Shown one piece after another: positions 1-11,599 of a DNA stretch of 64,000 bases. The stretch is from positions 3,134,001 to 3,198,000 of the forward strand of contig NC_087389.1 in assembly GCF_963675165.1 (NCBI RefSeq), read 5' to 3'. The notes under the pieces are model-generated. The model saw only the letters and a program-made list of their open reading frames with translations, searched no databases and was not told where the DNA came from. The DNA comes from Halichondria panicea (Eukaryota > Porifera > Demospongiae > Suberitida > Halichondriidae). How positions within the stretch are numbered: position 1 is the stretch's first letter; every line of letters starts with the position of its first letter. The position numbers and the translations under genes were made by a program.

Positions 1-887
1 TAGCAGGCGAACACGGCCGGAATAAAGGCCTCGTGTACACTGGGCAGCACCTTCGGATTTTTAACGCATTTCGGGAATTAAGAATTAACTCCTCACAGCA
101 CTAGATGACTTTATGATGTATCGGATTAGATGGGGATGATCTGGAAGGAGGCCTGGTAGTACTCTTGAGAGCTTTGGGGAGGATTTAGTATATCTTTTGG
201 TAACAATGGCAATAAGCATACAAATAAAAGGAACGTACTTTTCTTGCAAGGTAGCACCTGTTTTCAAGAAGAGACTTGGATAGGGTTTGGTCGATTTCCC
301 TAGCGATAACCTACATGTATGGTAGTGTTTGTATGGTAGTGTTTGCAATGAAATATTAAAAAAATGGGTGCTAACTTCAACGTATACACGTCTCGTAATT
401 GCCGGTGAAACCGCACTTCCTTGTTTGGAAGCGACTAAGTGCTTGCAAACCTGTATTGTGCATAACACGTGTAGGGATTCAACTACTTTTATATGGAAAT
501 GCCAAACGTGGTCAGCCGCTCCTTCTCTTATTTATGGGCTCCTGGTTTTATGCCATACTTTTAACCATGGTTACCTGTATTTCTGTGGTCTGTGGGAGGA
601 GTGGGAGGAGTGTCTCAGGAAACACTATTTGTATTTGAGCAGCATGTTCATGAACAGCTGGGTTTTGCGGCAACTACTATCACCAGGTTCTTTGGTTTGA
701 GGTTCTTTGGTGTTTGGAATCCTTTGGTGTTTGAGAAAGTGTGATATGGTGATATGGCTGCAACTGCTGCAACTGCTGCAACTGGTGAGTAGGGTTTAAA
801 ATTTCGTGCAATTTAATATTATTTTGTCTTCTTTGGAAAATTTCGCGGTATTAAATTTCGTGAAAGTGTGAAAGTTAAATTAAGAGG
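1..887. other. No gene recognised
   Basis: I see no coding motif or element end here. There is a perfect 14-bp tandem duplication at 317-344, a duplicated GGGAGGAGT tract near 598-616, and a CTGCAA-rich short repeat near 757-785. Short open frames on both strands show no recognisable motif. Confidence 0.5.
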
Positions 888-1268
888 GTGTGGCATTGGC
901 ATTTATCTCGCGTAGTTGAGTTCTATCATCATGGATACATTCTCCATAGCATCGATGAGGCTACCATGTCTATCAGGGTACATGGAACATGGAATGCATT
1001 AGTAGGGGAGTGCAAGAGCAGGAACTGCTGTTGTTGTAGGGCATGCTCTCTATTTCTAAGAAGAAGTGGCTCAACAATAACAGCAGAAGATATTCTACAG
1101 ATCTTCCCCAAGGGGGCCCGTGTATGCTCACTTTTTCTGGACAGCGTCAAAATATTAATAAGGTAAAAGCCCTCATTGCTGAGGTGGTACAGGTAGTAGT
1201 AAGAAGGATGCAACAGGTGATATTGATGTGGATATGCCTGCAAAACGGCCAGCCCTATGCAGTGATGT

Positions 1269-1801
1269 TTGGACAAACCTCGAAAATATTACTTTGTATA
1301 TGGAAGACAAACAGACAAACAGAAGATCCTTGGAAATGATCTATTAAATGACGATTATATCACAGCACAGAATTTGTTAAAGAGACAGTTCCCTTCACCA
1401 GTTGGACATACTGTGTACGATAATTGGGTATGCAACAATTTCTCCACTGCCGTGGTAATCACTGGATTACTGTCAGCACGTTAGGATGTGCTAAAGGTGA
1501 AATTAACATTTTTGATTCAATATTCTCTTCACTCGATAAAGATATTCTGAGCAACATTTTCAAAAACAATAGCCTTTGTTTCAAGAACGCTGATGTTCAC
1601 AAACAGAAAGGACTGTGGTCTTTTTGCCATAGCTTTTGCAACGCATCTTGCTATGCTAATGGTACTAGTCCCACCTGTGTTTCATTTGATCAAAGTTCAT
1701 TTGATCAAAGTAGTCATCTTGTATCATGCATTAGCCCATTAGCCTATCAATTTATTTCCTATGCTGTAAAATTGTTGATACCATTCCATCCCAGAACATG
1801 A
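1269..1801 (+). pseudogene. C48 (Ulp1/SENP-like) cysteine peptidase remnant
   Basis: The plus strand carries the landmarks of a Ulp1-type protease in order: an LLNDDYITAQNLLKRQFP segment, HCRGNHW with the catalytic His codon at 1460-1462, IFDSI with the catalytic Asp at 1514-1516, and DCGLFAIAFATHLA with the catalytic Cys at 1614-1616. The family cleaves SUMO-like isopeptide bonds. Many animal members belong to transposons or expanded gene families. The three parts lie in different frames. One break coincides with an 8-bp tandem duplication (ACAAACAG, 1307-1322). Another lies near 1425, and a third between the Asp and the Cys. A 15-bp duplication follows at about 1684-1713. The domain order makes the family call firm; whether it functions is doubtful. 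The 5' part of the gene upstream of about 1269 was not resolved. Confidence 0.72.
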
Positions 1802-1984
1802 TATAAACATAAAACTATTTTATTATTATAAGTCCAGAATTTCTAAATGCAATTGATGATGATTTCAGGATGAGATTCGAATCGATTGCCGTTCAATCAC
1901 ACTTAACCTTAAATCAACAGGTTCCTCGGTTCCACTCTCTAGTTGCTTGCAAACGATATCACCACACCACTCCTGAAATTTATA

Positions 1985-2535
1985 CAGAATAAATACATGT
2001 TTTTCTTTAAAAATCCATATCTTATGAACCATACATTGAAATCACTCGTAACTATTTCCTACAGGTAGCCCAGACCCCGGGGGTACCATGACATCATCAT
2101 CGTTACCTAGCAACTGACCACCCCCAACTAATTAGCGATTGTTTACAAACATTCACAATTATGTACAAAACAATATTATACGAAGTTGTACAAATGCTTA
2201 CCAGATCCAGAAACTTGGTCCAGCTCCTTCAGGCTCCTTATTTTAGCTTGAGGTAGCTTCCTACCTAGCTACGATCCCAGTCACTGTCCTCTCACTCTAC
2301 AAGGCCATAAGCATCGATATATTATCACTGTCTAGCAGCTCTAGAACCCCACTGAGGTTGTACTACGAAGATCTTGAAGTCATCATCAAACGGTCACTTT
2401 TCTTTCGACAGTACTGCACGAAGCGTACCTCGAAGCAAGATGTTGAAAATATCACGTGAAAGAGCAGCTCAATGCGCATGTGCTGGTACCTACAGCGTGC
2501 AAAACATATGTCGTCCAAAGCCGGGAAAGGGTTCA
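1985..2535 (-). repeat. TTAA-family repeat, copy A (5'-truncated, inverted)
   Basis: In reverse complement this matches the repeat at 27,278-28,073. It contains the same stretch around GACCGTTTGAT, the GTTGCTAGGTAACGATGATG stretch and the AGCCGGGAAAGGG end at about 2518-2531. The opposite terminal repeat is missing, so the copy is truncated. The end is followed by TTCA rather than TTAA. It has no intact coding capacity. Confidence 0.6.
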
Positions 2536-2639
2536 ATCAAGTGGTTGAAGCCTGTCAGTACAGTTAGCTGGAATGACCACATACAAAATACAATTTCAAT
2601 TTTCTTCTAACAATCTACTCTACGAACATTGTCAACCAA

Positions 2640-3170
2640 ATGCCCTTTGAATCGGATGATCAGACGCAAGGTTCAATTTAGAACGTGTTTCAGTCACATA
2701 AGGAACTATAATCTTTGTTATATAATCAATCAGGCTGTGCAAGTTATGTGCCAATTTTCAGGAAAATAAATCTTCGGAACCTTGGCTGTAGTGGTAGAAA
2801 CCTTCCAGATAAAGAGCATCCAAACACAGCGGTGATTTGCCTTTTATCACAATTTCGTTCCCAATTAATGCATCTGGGATGTCTTCCATTTTTACTACAC
2901 ACTTCACATCATTGCAAAAGTCGTACATGTACGTTGATATACATGTACGTTGATATCATTATTATTAGCTACTACTATAAAACTACTTGGTGAGCAGCTC
3001 TGTGTCTGTGTCGAGTGTATGGAGGGTCCATGTAATTTCCTTCTCCCCTGGACACCATCGACCCATCGACCGGAGAGTAGCATGAAGTCGTGAGTTTGAA
3101 GGACTATACTGAAGGACTATACTGCAAGCTTATCAAGCCATTCTATGTAGCACTTAGATACATAATAACC
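2640..3170. other. No gene recognised
   Basis: Nothing recognisable. There is a 16-bp tandem duplication (ACATGTACGTTGATAT) near 2924-2956 and a 13-bp one near 3101-3127. Confidence 0.4.
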
Positions 3171-3174
3171 AATG

Positions 3175-3865
3175 TACTTTGCTCCACAGCAGGGAAAGAG
3201 AAAAGTTAGCTTAACTCAATAAAAATTGGAAACAGAGTAAAGACAGAGCTTGTCACTCTCCCAGCTTCTGAGTGAGCTAGAAACAGACACAGAACGATCA
3301 ACCACAACGATAACCACCCACAACGATCAACCACGAAAATATATGAGAGCGCAAAATATAACGCTGACCTTTTACACAGGGGGGCCTGGTCGTTTCCAAT
3401 CCTTACAGACAACAGTAGGAGGGATTGGAAACAAAAATGTTTGCGTGAAACACTCAGCGTTATAGGGTGCTACAAAGGATTATTTTTATAGTCAGCAGGC
3501 TCATTACCTGCTCACTTTGATTTTTCTAAAAAGTAAAGAGAATCTAGCTTGACTAAGCCACTCAGCCACTAAACAAATAAATGCTATAAAAAAAAGAATA
3601 GCTCTTACTATGAACCGTGGTGTGTCTAAAAGTATACTGAAACAGGAGCAAACGTTTATGAACAGTATAGCTTATCCGTCGCCAAGTCAAGCAATGTACT
3701 TTGACATAGAGTAATTAACTCAAAAGATAACGCTAGAGTACCTCCCAGCTTTTGAGTGATCGCTAGTGGATAGGAGCAACCACAAAAATATTTGCGAGCG
3801 CGAAATATAATGCGGAGTGTTCCTTTAACACAGTGGGGCCTGGTCGTTTCAAATCCGGCTTGCTC
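3175..3865. repeat. Two diverged copies of one repeat, with a foldback
   Basis: The segment at about 3175-3400 (CTCCCAGCTTCTGAGTGA ... GGGGCCTGGTCGTTTC) recurs with divergence at about 3690-3862. In the first copy GTTTCCAATCC is followed within about 20 bases by its perfect complement GGATTGGAAAC. The inverted similarity extends outward to AACGCTGA/TCAGCGTT (about 3359-3461). This structure suggests a foldback-type non-autonomous element. No coding motif was seen. Confidence 0.5.
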
Positions 3866-4627
3866 GTGTCTTCATGATCAGGCTCGATCACTGCTCATCT
3901 TTGGTCACTGCTCATCTTTGGCTCCCTTTGTCAGTCCTGCTGACAACACGCCCAAAGAACTTATCGAGTGAGCTACTTCACGACATCATCCCTGTTTTTA
4001 TAGCACTAGTTCCTCAAGAACAAGCCAAGACCCTCTGGTTGAGTACCAAATTTACTTGGGTAATAAGACTTCCCTCCAAATTTACTTGGGTAGGTAACAT
4101 AGCATGATGAGTCACAATGTACCGTGAGCGGCGAGAGTAGAGTGAGGTGGGCCCTACGCAGTGGCAGTGATATGAGGTCTATGAGGTCTTTGAGTATTAA
4201 CTGTGTATAGGGCATACAATATGGCTGAGCACCTACCCCTCTGACTCGAGCGACCTGAACTAGACAGAGATTGACCCGTAGCCGTCTCTCCATTCGTCCC
4301 ATTTGTCCTCGGGGAAGCGTTGCCCGTGGTCCCGGTAAAAAGAATAATCAAGTCCTCAAAGATATCTCAGGAGGAGGAAAAAAGAGAGTGACGGGATCCC
4401 TGTACCGTACTGAGTTGGGTACAAGCATTTAGCCTTTATGCAGCGGTGGCTACTCGTGCTATAAAACGTGCTATAAAATTACGTATGGCTACTCGTTGAT
4501 AGCTATAAAACATCTTTAAGAGGGTGAGAGGAATTTCCCACCAAATTTGGTCTGTCTCCGCAGACACACCTATGAGTTGTGAAATGCGAAATGCAGGTTG
4601 GTGCGAAATGCAGGTTGGTGGTGTGAT

Positions 4628-5057
4628 CATATCAGGACATGGAGGACATTTTTGTCCCTGCAGGATTTATATTGAGAATGAATTAAAACATTGGAAATAC
4701 AGAACAATTGTAACCAACCATCTTATTCTGCATCTTGTTAGCTACGTGCTCATACAAAGTTTGTCTAACTGACATAAAAGCTGTCTCTGCCGTTTTGGAA
4801 ATAAGCATGGGTGATTTTTACTGTACTTTTACCATAGGCTACCACTTCCTAAAAATATTTCTCTAATTACAGGCATGAGGAAACATTTTGTAAGCCTGAA
4901 CATTTTGTAAGCCTGAGTAATATTGAACAGGATATGACCTAAGGGTACAGCAAATCTAGTTTAAGTTTTTGAAGCTGCGTTTACCTGCCGATTGATTTTT
5001 TCTGAGGGAACTAGTATCCAGTGAGCCAGCACGTTTACCTAAGGTGTGAACCAGCTA
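4628..5057. repeat. Dispersed repeat, copy 1 (pairs with 58,161-58,553)
   Basis: About 400 bases match 58,161-58,553 in the same orientation with few differences, from CATATCAGGACATGGAGGAC to GTGTGAACCAGCTAC. This copy has a perfect 17-bp tandem duplication at 4883-4916 where the other copy has one unit (58,418-58,434). I see no coding motif and no terminal inverted repeat. It may be a fragment of a longer transposon. Confidence 0.7.
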
Positions 5058-5274
5058 CCAAAGTGTCAACAATAGTACCATGGACCTATGGACCTCTTAT
5101 CAACAGTTCTATCTCTTTTCTCATCCTCTACCCCCAACCTACACTCATACCTCATCCCAAAGTAAGTAATGGTGTATAGCTAGCTATAATAGCACCATGC
5201 ATCTGATCTGAATCATGAGCTAGTTAAGCAGATGAGTTATTGCTTAAAATGCTCAACTCCTTTCATACAGCCAA

Positions 5275-5880
5275 ATTCTGTTTGACATCGCCAGTGAGTC
5301 CTCAACAAGTCTCAATGAAGGCACTGTTCGTGATTGGCTACTGCAATGTGGAATAACTTCAGACCGACTCGCTACTTTGTTAACCAATAGAGTTAACTAT
5401 GTAGCCCGAAACTCCACACTGCCTGTGGGAAAGAGGAAGCAAATGTGGGAAATGATAATCTTCGTACACCTCTAAGGGAGGTCCAAGCATCGAGTGATTT
5501 GTCTAGGAGGAAGAGGCGAACCGAGCAATATTCTAAGAGGCATGAACGGCGACTCAAGAAGCAGCGGAGTTCAAATGCTCTCACGTTTCTGGGTGATGAA
5601 GGTTTTGTGCCAGTAGGCGTCTCTGTTGTGAACAAAGAAGAACAAAGAAGACGGATCACTACTGAGTGAAGAATTTGTGGGAAAATCAGAAGAAGAACTG
5701 ATACATATGATGCTGTATGTACCACATATCTGGACAAGCATACCATGAGATGGCAGCAATATGTAAACAAAATAATGCCAAGGCACTATAGACTTAAAAA
5801 AATAATCAATGAATTGAACTCGTTGTGGAATCTTTCTCTAACGCCAGAGGGAACCTTTGAGGCCAAACATGCTTGGAAAT
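5275..5880 (+). pseudogene. Unassigned gene fragment with AYHEM and MPRHYRLKK motifs
   Basis: Exon-like plus-strand coding runs from about 5275 (NEGTVRDWLLQCGI, then NYVARNSTLPVGKRKQMWE). It continues one frame over from about 5445 as a very basic stretch (LSRRKRRTEQYSKRHERRLK) with FLGDEGFVPVGVSVVN, and ends near 5710-5880 with ISGQAYHEMAAICK, MPRHYRLKK and LTPEGTF. At least two frameshifts separate these parts. The AYHEM segment recalls the AYHEL segment of the gene at 8.9-11.6 kb, so the two may be distant relatives. I do not recognise a named family and assign no function. Confidence 0.5.
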
Positions 5881-6788
5881 AATGGCGAGAGTTGTAATTA
5901 CATGTCATACAGGTTACACATTTATGTCAATGCATAATTATTTAGATACATGTCATACACGTTACACATGTTTATTTATGTCAATGCAAATGCATAAGTT
6001 ATTTATTAGGAAGAGCCTTAGGAAGGGATTTTAAGTTGTCATAAGTCATATACACACGAGTGTTTTTAGTTATTCCTGATACGCTATCGTAGCGTAGTGG
6101 TTGGTAAATTCAGGAAGTGGTGGAGGTATTCTTAATTGAGTGTTGATTGACGTTCCTTGTTCTAGTTCTAGAATATCATCGCCTCCCTTTGTGTAATATT
6201 TTCAACGTAGGCATAGTTGTTGGAATACATGTCTCATGTCAAAGCCCTCCTCACTTCCTCACTTCGACAAATAAGGAGCGGATTTGTTGTCCCCGATTTT
6301 TACGTTCCGAGTTGAATACATATCTCTCCCAACCAAAGCCAAATGTTCTGTACTCTACGTAGTGTTGTTATTATTGCTTCTGGCAGAGTCAATTTGAAGG
6401 TTCTTTCTCATGGCCAGTAATGAACACACAGTTGCAGACATACCGAATTTACTCTAATATAACAGTTATAAATATATTCATAGTGTTACGTCATTCATTT
6501 CAGTGTCATATCCTGTTTCATGACACAACAGTCATCATAACTATAATTAATAAAGCATCATGTCAAAGAGAGAGAGACCCAGTCAAGGATTCTACACATT
6601 TCTCAACTCTCTTAGCTCTGTAGATACTTCAACTTAGCTTTAGCAGAGTCTCAGAACTACCTCCTGGGGTTTTCCAAGTAGAACATATCTTTCATCATAT
6701 AGAAAAGCCAAGGTATAGAAAAGCCAAGGTATAGTGCAGTCAGTTTGTACATAGATGTATCATGCATGGTTTGTATAAATGTTACAGG
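5881..6788. other. No gene recognised
   Basis: This stretch is AT-rich with no motif. A 16-17-bp tandem duplication (TAGAAAAGCCAAGGTA) lies near 6700-6735. Confidence 0.4.
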
Positions 6789-6919
6789 TTATGAATATTT
6801 CTTATGATATGCATACACGCATGAAACAGAAAGGAACTGAGTATTTAGTCAAGTGGTCAGGCTATCCATTGAGCGAGTCGTCCTGGGTCCCTGTTGAAGA
6901 TCTTAATCTGCCGTTCAGT
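6789..6919 (+). CDS. Chromodomain exon
   Basis: An exon bounded by an acceptor (TTACAG, ending at 6788) and a donor (GTAAGT, just after CTGCCGTTCA) reads VMNISYDMHTRMK, then KGTEYLVKWSGYPLSESSW and VPVEDLNLPF. YLVKWSGY and the following SSWVPVEDL are the core of a chromodomain, with aromatic residues that bind methyl-lysine. Chromodomains occur in chromatin proteins and at the end of some retroelement integrases. I could not find the rest of the gene. A possible following exon begins after the AG near 6998. No integrase motifs lie nearby, so the type of parent gene is open. Confidence 0.65.
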
Positions 6920-6944
6920 AAGTGCAGCAGTGATTCTAACACTT

Positions 6945-7690
6945 ACTATACATTATAATTATTATCTACTCACTCAGATGTTACCTTTATCCACAACCAG
7001 GTCGTGGACGAAAATGTGGGCAGGTTCCTGTTGGAAGTTGTACGCAGTTTAAGTGCCAATTTTCTGTACATTTTAAATTAGATGTTTTAGATACTTATTT
7101 AGTGGTAAAGGTAGAAGTGTGCCACGTACTAGTAGTAAATCATTTGATTTAACAGATTTTTGTTTAGATTTTTTTGTTGGCAATTGGCATACTGTGTACG
7201 ATGCTGTGTGGACTTTCCAATCGTGATGAACTCTAAACTTAGGTATGGACCAAGATGTTATGCAAAAGTGAAGTTGTATGTATGTGTTAATTTGTGCAAG
7301 AAACGTTGTTGATTAAACGATTAATAATAAATTTTTATTGGGAAGGTCAACACACACACAGGTTTTACAGCTAACCATCACAGGTATATAGACCTATATT
7401 ATATGCCACAAAGTGCCTAAATTATTAATTATTCAACCATAACATATAGAGACTGGATCAACACGCGAGGTCCGACTCATAGCTAATCCTTATGTGTCTC
7501 TACAATATTATAGTTGACATGGACAATTAACCTATATGCTCAAATAATACACAATTATATCAACACATACAATTACTTCACTACAAGCATGCATGCCGGT
7601 AACAGATATTAGTCTAATCAAGTTGTTCAATAATTTCCAAAATGCAAGGCCGACTACAACTATGGTACTGAAGACATTGCTTGATTAATA
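6945..7690. other. No gene recognised
   Basis: AT-rich sequence with no coding motif and no element end that I can support. Confidence 0.4.
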
Positions 7691-8721
7691 CACTGACTTG
7701 ATAGTAGCATCCTCTTAAATATTCTTCCTAGAGAAAACATATCACTGCTGATGCTTTGTTTAACTAGACCATCTCTGAGGTCTGGAGCTATCTGGGTATG
7801 GTTTACTTTGTGTTCAGCTCATTCAAGTGGTAGGAACGAGCAGCAGAAACAAAACACGCTTTCCCAAAATCAACTATGTATGGCCCAAGACAATGTTGTC
7901 ATGTTTCAAATCATTATGTAAAATCTTTTTAGAATGAATATATTCCAAAGCTTTTGCGAGGCAAAGTAAGCAATCGATCACTATGTAAGACATAACCAGC
8001 GCTCTCATGTTGATACTAATCCCAAAACAATGTGGGGTAAAGTCACCTGTATTTAACGAAGTCAAGATACTAGTGATTGCATTAATGGATGTAACCGAAT
8101 CAAATTTTTTGACACAAACATCAAAGCGATTCTTGAACACCATACGTGTACACGACCCAAAACGACCACTGCCGATACAAATGTCAGCTGTTGTAGGATT
8201 CTTTAAAGTGACCAATATATGAATGCGGAAAATATATGAATGCGGAAAAACTTCCAGACCGGTTTGGGAGAAATTGAGTGACTAATGGATGCTAGTACTG
8301 GATTGGTCGACTTAATTTTACAAGAACTGGTACTAGCTAGTTTCACTGCTTCACTCTTATTGATCTTCCTGCGATAAAAGAACACATAATTACACATATA
8401 TAGCGTAAGTTAGTTCACCTCTATTTAAGGCAACCCTCTAAATAAGCGACACTTGCCCATAATTATAGCACTATTAATTAATTTTGTGTGTGTACATTAA
8501 AACTGCATGTTGTACTTTTGCAAAACGTTCTTATTTAAACGTTATTATTTAAAAGTGTCGTTTTAAATCGGGTACCTGCGATACTCCAGGGCCTTTCCTC
8601 GCAACTCTTGATACCGTTTCTCAGCTGATCTGTTTAGGTCTTTCTGTATCTTCAATTCTCTCTCCACTCTCAGTGCCTTTGACCTAGACTTAGATGATAA
8701 TGAGCTCTGCTGATCAGTCAT
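7690..8721 (-). pseudogene. Protein kinase gene, two exons, frame-disrupted
   Basis: Exon 1 (8721 down to 8576) starts at ATG and encodes a charged coiled-coil-like N terminus (KALRVERELKIQKDLNRSAE) ending at the donor CGCAG|GTACC. Exon 2 follows the acceptor TTTATCGCAG and starts KINKSEAVKL. The kinase domain then shows the glycine loop IGSGRFGSC, the lysine strand VCVKKFD, the catalytic loop HNDLKHDN (plus-strand 7891-7922), VDFGKACF and an APE-like IAPDL, ending near 7690. The catalytic loop has HND where most kinases have HRD. Three frame breaks are visible: a perfect 17-bp tandem duplication at 8216-8249, one offset before DFG and one before IAPDL. Without them this would be a short receptor-less kinase. 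The substrate cannot be inferred. Confidence 0.72.
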
Positions 8722-8929
8722 TTAAGCTGCCATAGAGGTACTAGGCACCGCCAAAAGCAAGGCCAAAGGTGATCTGAGCTCTGTGGTCAATAAAGCGTGG
8801 GTGTATGAATAGCTCGCCCAGCCCAGCCCACGTTAATTTTAATTGAAAATAATTGCAAAGTTGACCGGCATGGCTGTCTCCAAACAACTTCTCCAGGAAG
8901 ACCCAGATCACAACCTCAAGTTGACATAG

Positions 8930-11560
8930 AGAACCTGTCAGTAACCATTGGTTCCAGTACCACAGACAATATGAAATTTGAAGATTTTAGCGCTGGAGAA
9001 TGTGATGTGCTCTTTACACTTGTGTGCTCTTTACACTAAACCGTCTGCTATACCACTGGCATAAAAATCAAAATGAGCAATTATCAATTATTTACGGAGC
9101 TAGCAAAATTGAGGGTGGTACATCTAGGCTAGCCATAGGTACAGGCAACACTGAACAACGGATCACGGTAGGAGCTAGCAAGCTAATGGGGAGTGTTCGT
9201 AGGGCTAGAGGAGGACGCCAGAGGGAGAGATTGTTGAATGGCAAAAGTAACGAGGCAGAATCGTTTCATGCAATGACTAAAACTACCGGAGAATTAGAAG
9301 ACAAAATTTTCGAGAAGAGCCAGGAAACTCAGCAATTAAAAGAACAACTAAGGGAAAAAGACGAAGAAATTGCGACACTTCTGGAGGAGATGGAAATGGA
9401 ACTTTCATACCCTGACCAACCATCAAACTTCGAAAATAAAGGGAAAAAGATACATGATGTGTCACCTCCAACAAGCCCTCTGGTTTTGTGAGACATTTGG
9501 ATTAACACCAGACTTTATAAACTTAAAGAAAACTGCCACTGGTTCGCCTGTGAAAATGGCGCTCAGCACACCTACATGTACTACTATTACTACTTCTTTG
9601 ACCACAGAAGAAGTCCAAATTTTACCGATTATTCTATTCTCCAATTCCCAAGCTATAGCCTATTATTCTCAGTGATTTAGCCCATTATTCTCATAAAAAA
9701 AATTCATTATTCTTCATTAAAATCACAATAAAAATCATCTTTTGATAAAATAATTGCAACACAAGGAAGTCTCTAGATAATGATATAATAATGTACATAG
9801 TCCTGGAAGAGTATTATCTTGCTGATATGTCTCTACTTGTTGGAACTGGAATTGGCTTCAGTAGGTTCAGTAATCTAATCTCTTCAGATTCCATATAAAG
9901 TACTAGTAGTCTACTATACTGTCTATGGTCTGTCTTTACCGGTAAGGCTAGCTAGCTGCAGTCTAGCCCAGAGTACAATAACAATGGTAATTGTGCTTTA
10001 TTTAGAATGCTAGCCACGTGGCATAATTATTCCCACCCACTCTACCGTTTATTCCCGCATAATTCCTAATGCTCCAAGCTACCTATTATTCTCAATCGCC
10101 GCATCCCTACATACGCATCCCTACATACTAGACAGATTTGCAGTCAGTGATGAAGCTTACCACGAATTAAGTTCTTCATTGGACCTACCACCTTTACATC
10201 ACCTTTACATCATATTAAACGAAAACGATTAGCTCTAAACAGCACAGTTGAAATTCAAAGGTTAGCTGGAATACGGCTTAATACATCAAGGGGCTTATTG
10301 CCCAGTGACGGGAAAAATTTAAGAATGAGTCACAAAAATGGTAATTATAAACATTCAAGAATTGACTTATCAATTTTTACACAGGTATCTGCCGGTAAAA
10401 TAGTTGCCAGTCCAATTGGTGATGGTGCTCGTCTCACTAAATCCTCGGGAGTCATCTTATTGTCTTTCTCCTTTCCGGGCTTGCATGAGAACGGTTCTCT
10501 CTGGACATGGTATTTTCCATAATTAATGTTGTATACTAAATATATTTACCTTGTTCAAAAATTAGGAAACCACACATTTGCTGGGCTGAAGGCAGGAGAG
10601 TCATACGAGAACATTTGCACTGGATTTTCCGAAGTATTCCTCGAATTAAATTCCCTCATAGAAAATCCGGCAGGTGGGACACAGTACAATTTGGAGTTCC
10701 TTCTCGGAGGTGACTATCATAATAATTATATGAAGCTCACATGCATGATTGACAGTTTCTATTACTTATGATGGGGATAAATCAAGCTACTTCCAATCAC
10801 TCCTGTATTTGGTGTAATGTCGTATTTGGTGTAATGTCGACAGGTATGTGAGAACAAAGTAGTGTTAAATACACTTAGCTTATCTCTTTCACAGGTGGAA
10901 TATTGCCGTTGACATAGATACTTACACATCAACCACTCAGCAAGCAAGCACGCACCCACGCACCCTCGATAAAATTAAAAACTGTGCTAAACTTCCCAAA
11001 AACAAACCTACGAGCGAACGATTGGGTGTTCAGCATACTCCAATACTAAATATTGAACCAGACCACACGTAGTTCCAGACGAACTACATCTAACTTTAGC
11101 AGATGTACTGATACGAAATCTTATTAATCACGTAGTAACTAGTATCCGCAAACAACGTAAAGGAACAGACTATACACGAACATACCTTAATAAAGAACAT
11201 ACCTTAATAAAATAGAAAGAGCAGCATCAGAAAGAGCAGCATCAGAATTTGGAATAACATTTTGAATTTGGGAAGCAAAAGGGGCGGATGGCAAACCCTC
11301 GGGCAAGTTTGAATGGACTTCAATCAGAGGGAACGATGTATTGATTCTCCTCCAGTGCCTTCCTGCCAAGTTTGCTGAGTTTGCTGTGGAGGAAATTCAA
11401 GGGAAAATGGCAAGAGTAATGGCAAGAGTATGGATTGTAAGGGATCGCATGTAAAATTACAAATATAATTCATCCTTTCTATTTTCACAGGAGTTTTACC
11501 AACTCTACCGAACAAGTGATGGTGGTAGTTGATGGTAGTAACTGTTGTAATCATTCGTGA
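8930..11560 (+). pseudogene. Unassigned multi-exon gene (AYHEL / GDGAR / GGDY family)
   Basis: I recognise this as a gene family that recurs in sponge and cnidarian genomes, but I know no function for it. Coding parts in order: a coiled coil (LEDKIFEKSQETQQLKEQLR, within 9024-9491); LWFCETFGLTPDFINLKK with TATGSPVK (9450-9650); a non-coding gap of about 470 bases; FAVSDEAYHELSSSLDLPP (10,131-10,340, ending at a GT donor); IVASPIGDGARLTKSSG (from 10,385); then GNHTFAGL, and LEFLLGGDY (10,566-10,771); WNIAVDIDTY (about 10,890); PDELHLTLADV (about 11,070); and KGADGKPSGKFEWTS (about 11,280-11,330). Conserved acidic positions sit in GDGAR, GGDY and DELHL. Tandem duplications disrupt it at 10,189-10,210 (11 bp), near 11,181-11,214 (17 bp) and near 11,218-11,248 (15 bp). 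Confidence 0.6.
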
Positions 11561-11599
11561 GTTTATACTGGTACAGGTACAGACTGTTTATAGTAACCT

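Noticed and set aside
329-700. 123-codon open frame and overlapping frames on both strands
   Set aside because: Composition and lack of any motif suggest chance open frames; one runs through a 14-bp duplication.
3359-3461. CRISPR-like repeat arrangement
   Set aside because: The repeated pieces are inverted and few; there is no array of equal spacers, and the sequence is eukaryotic.
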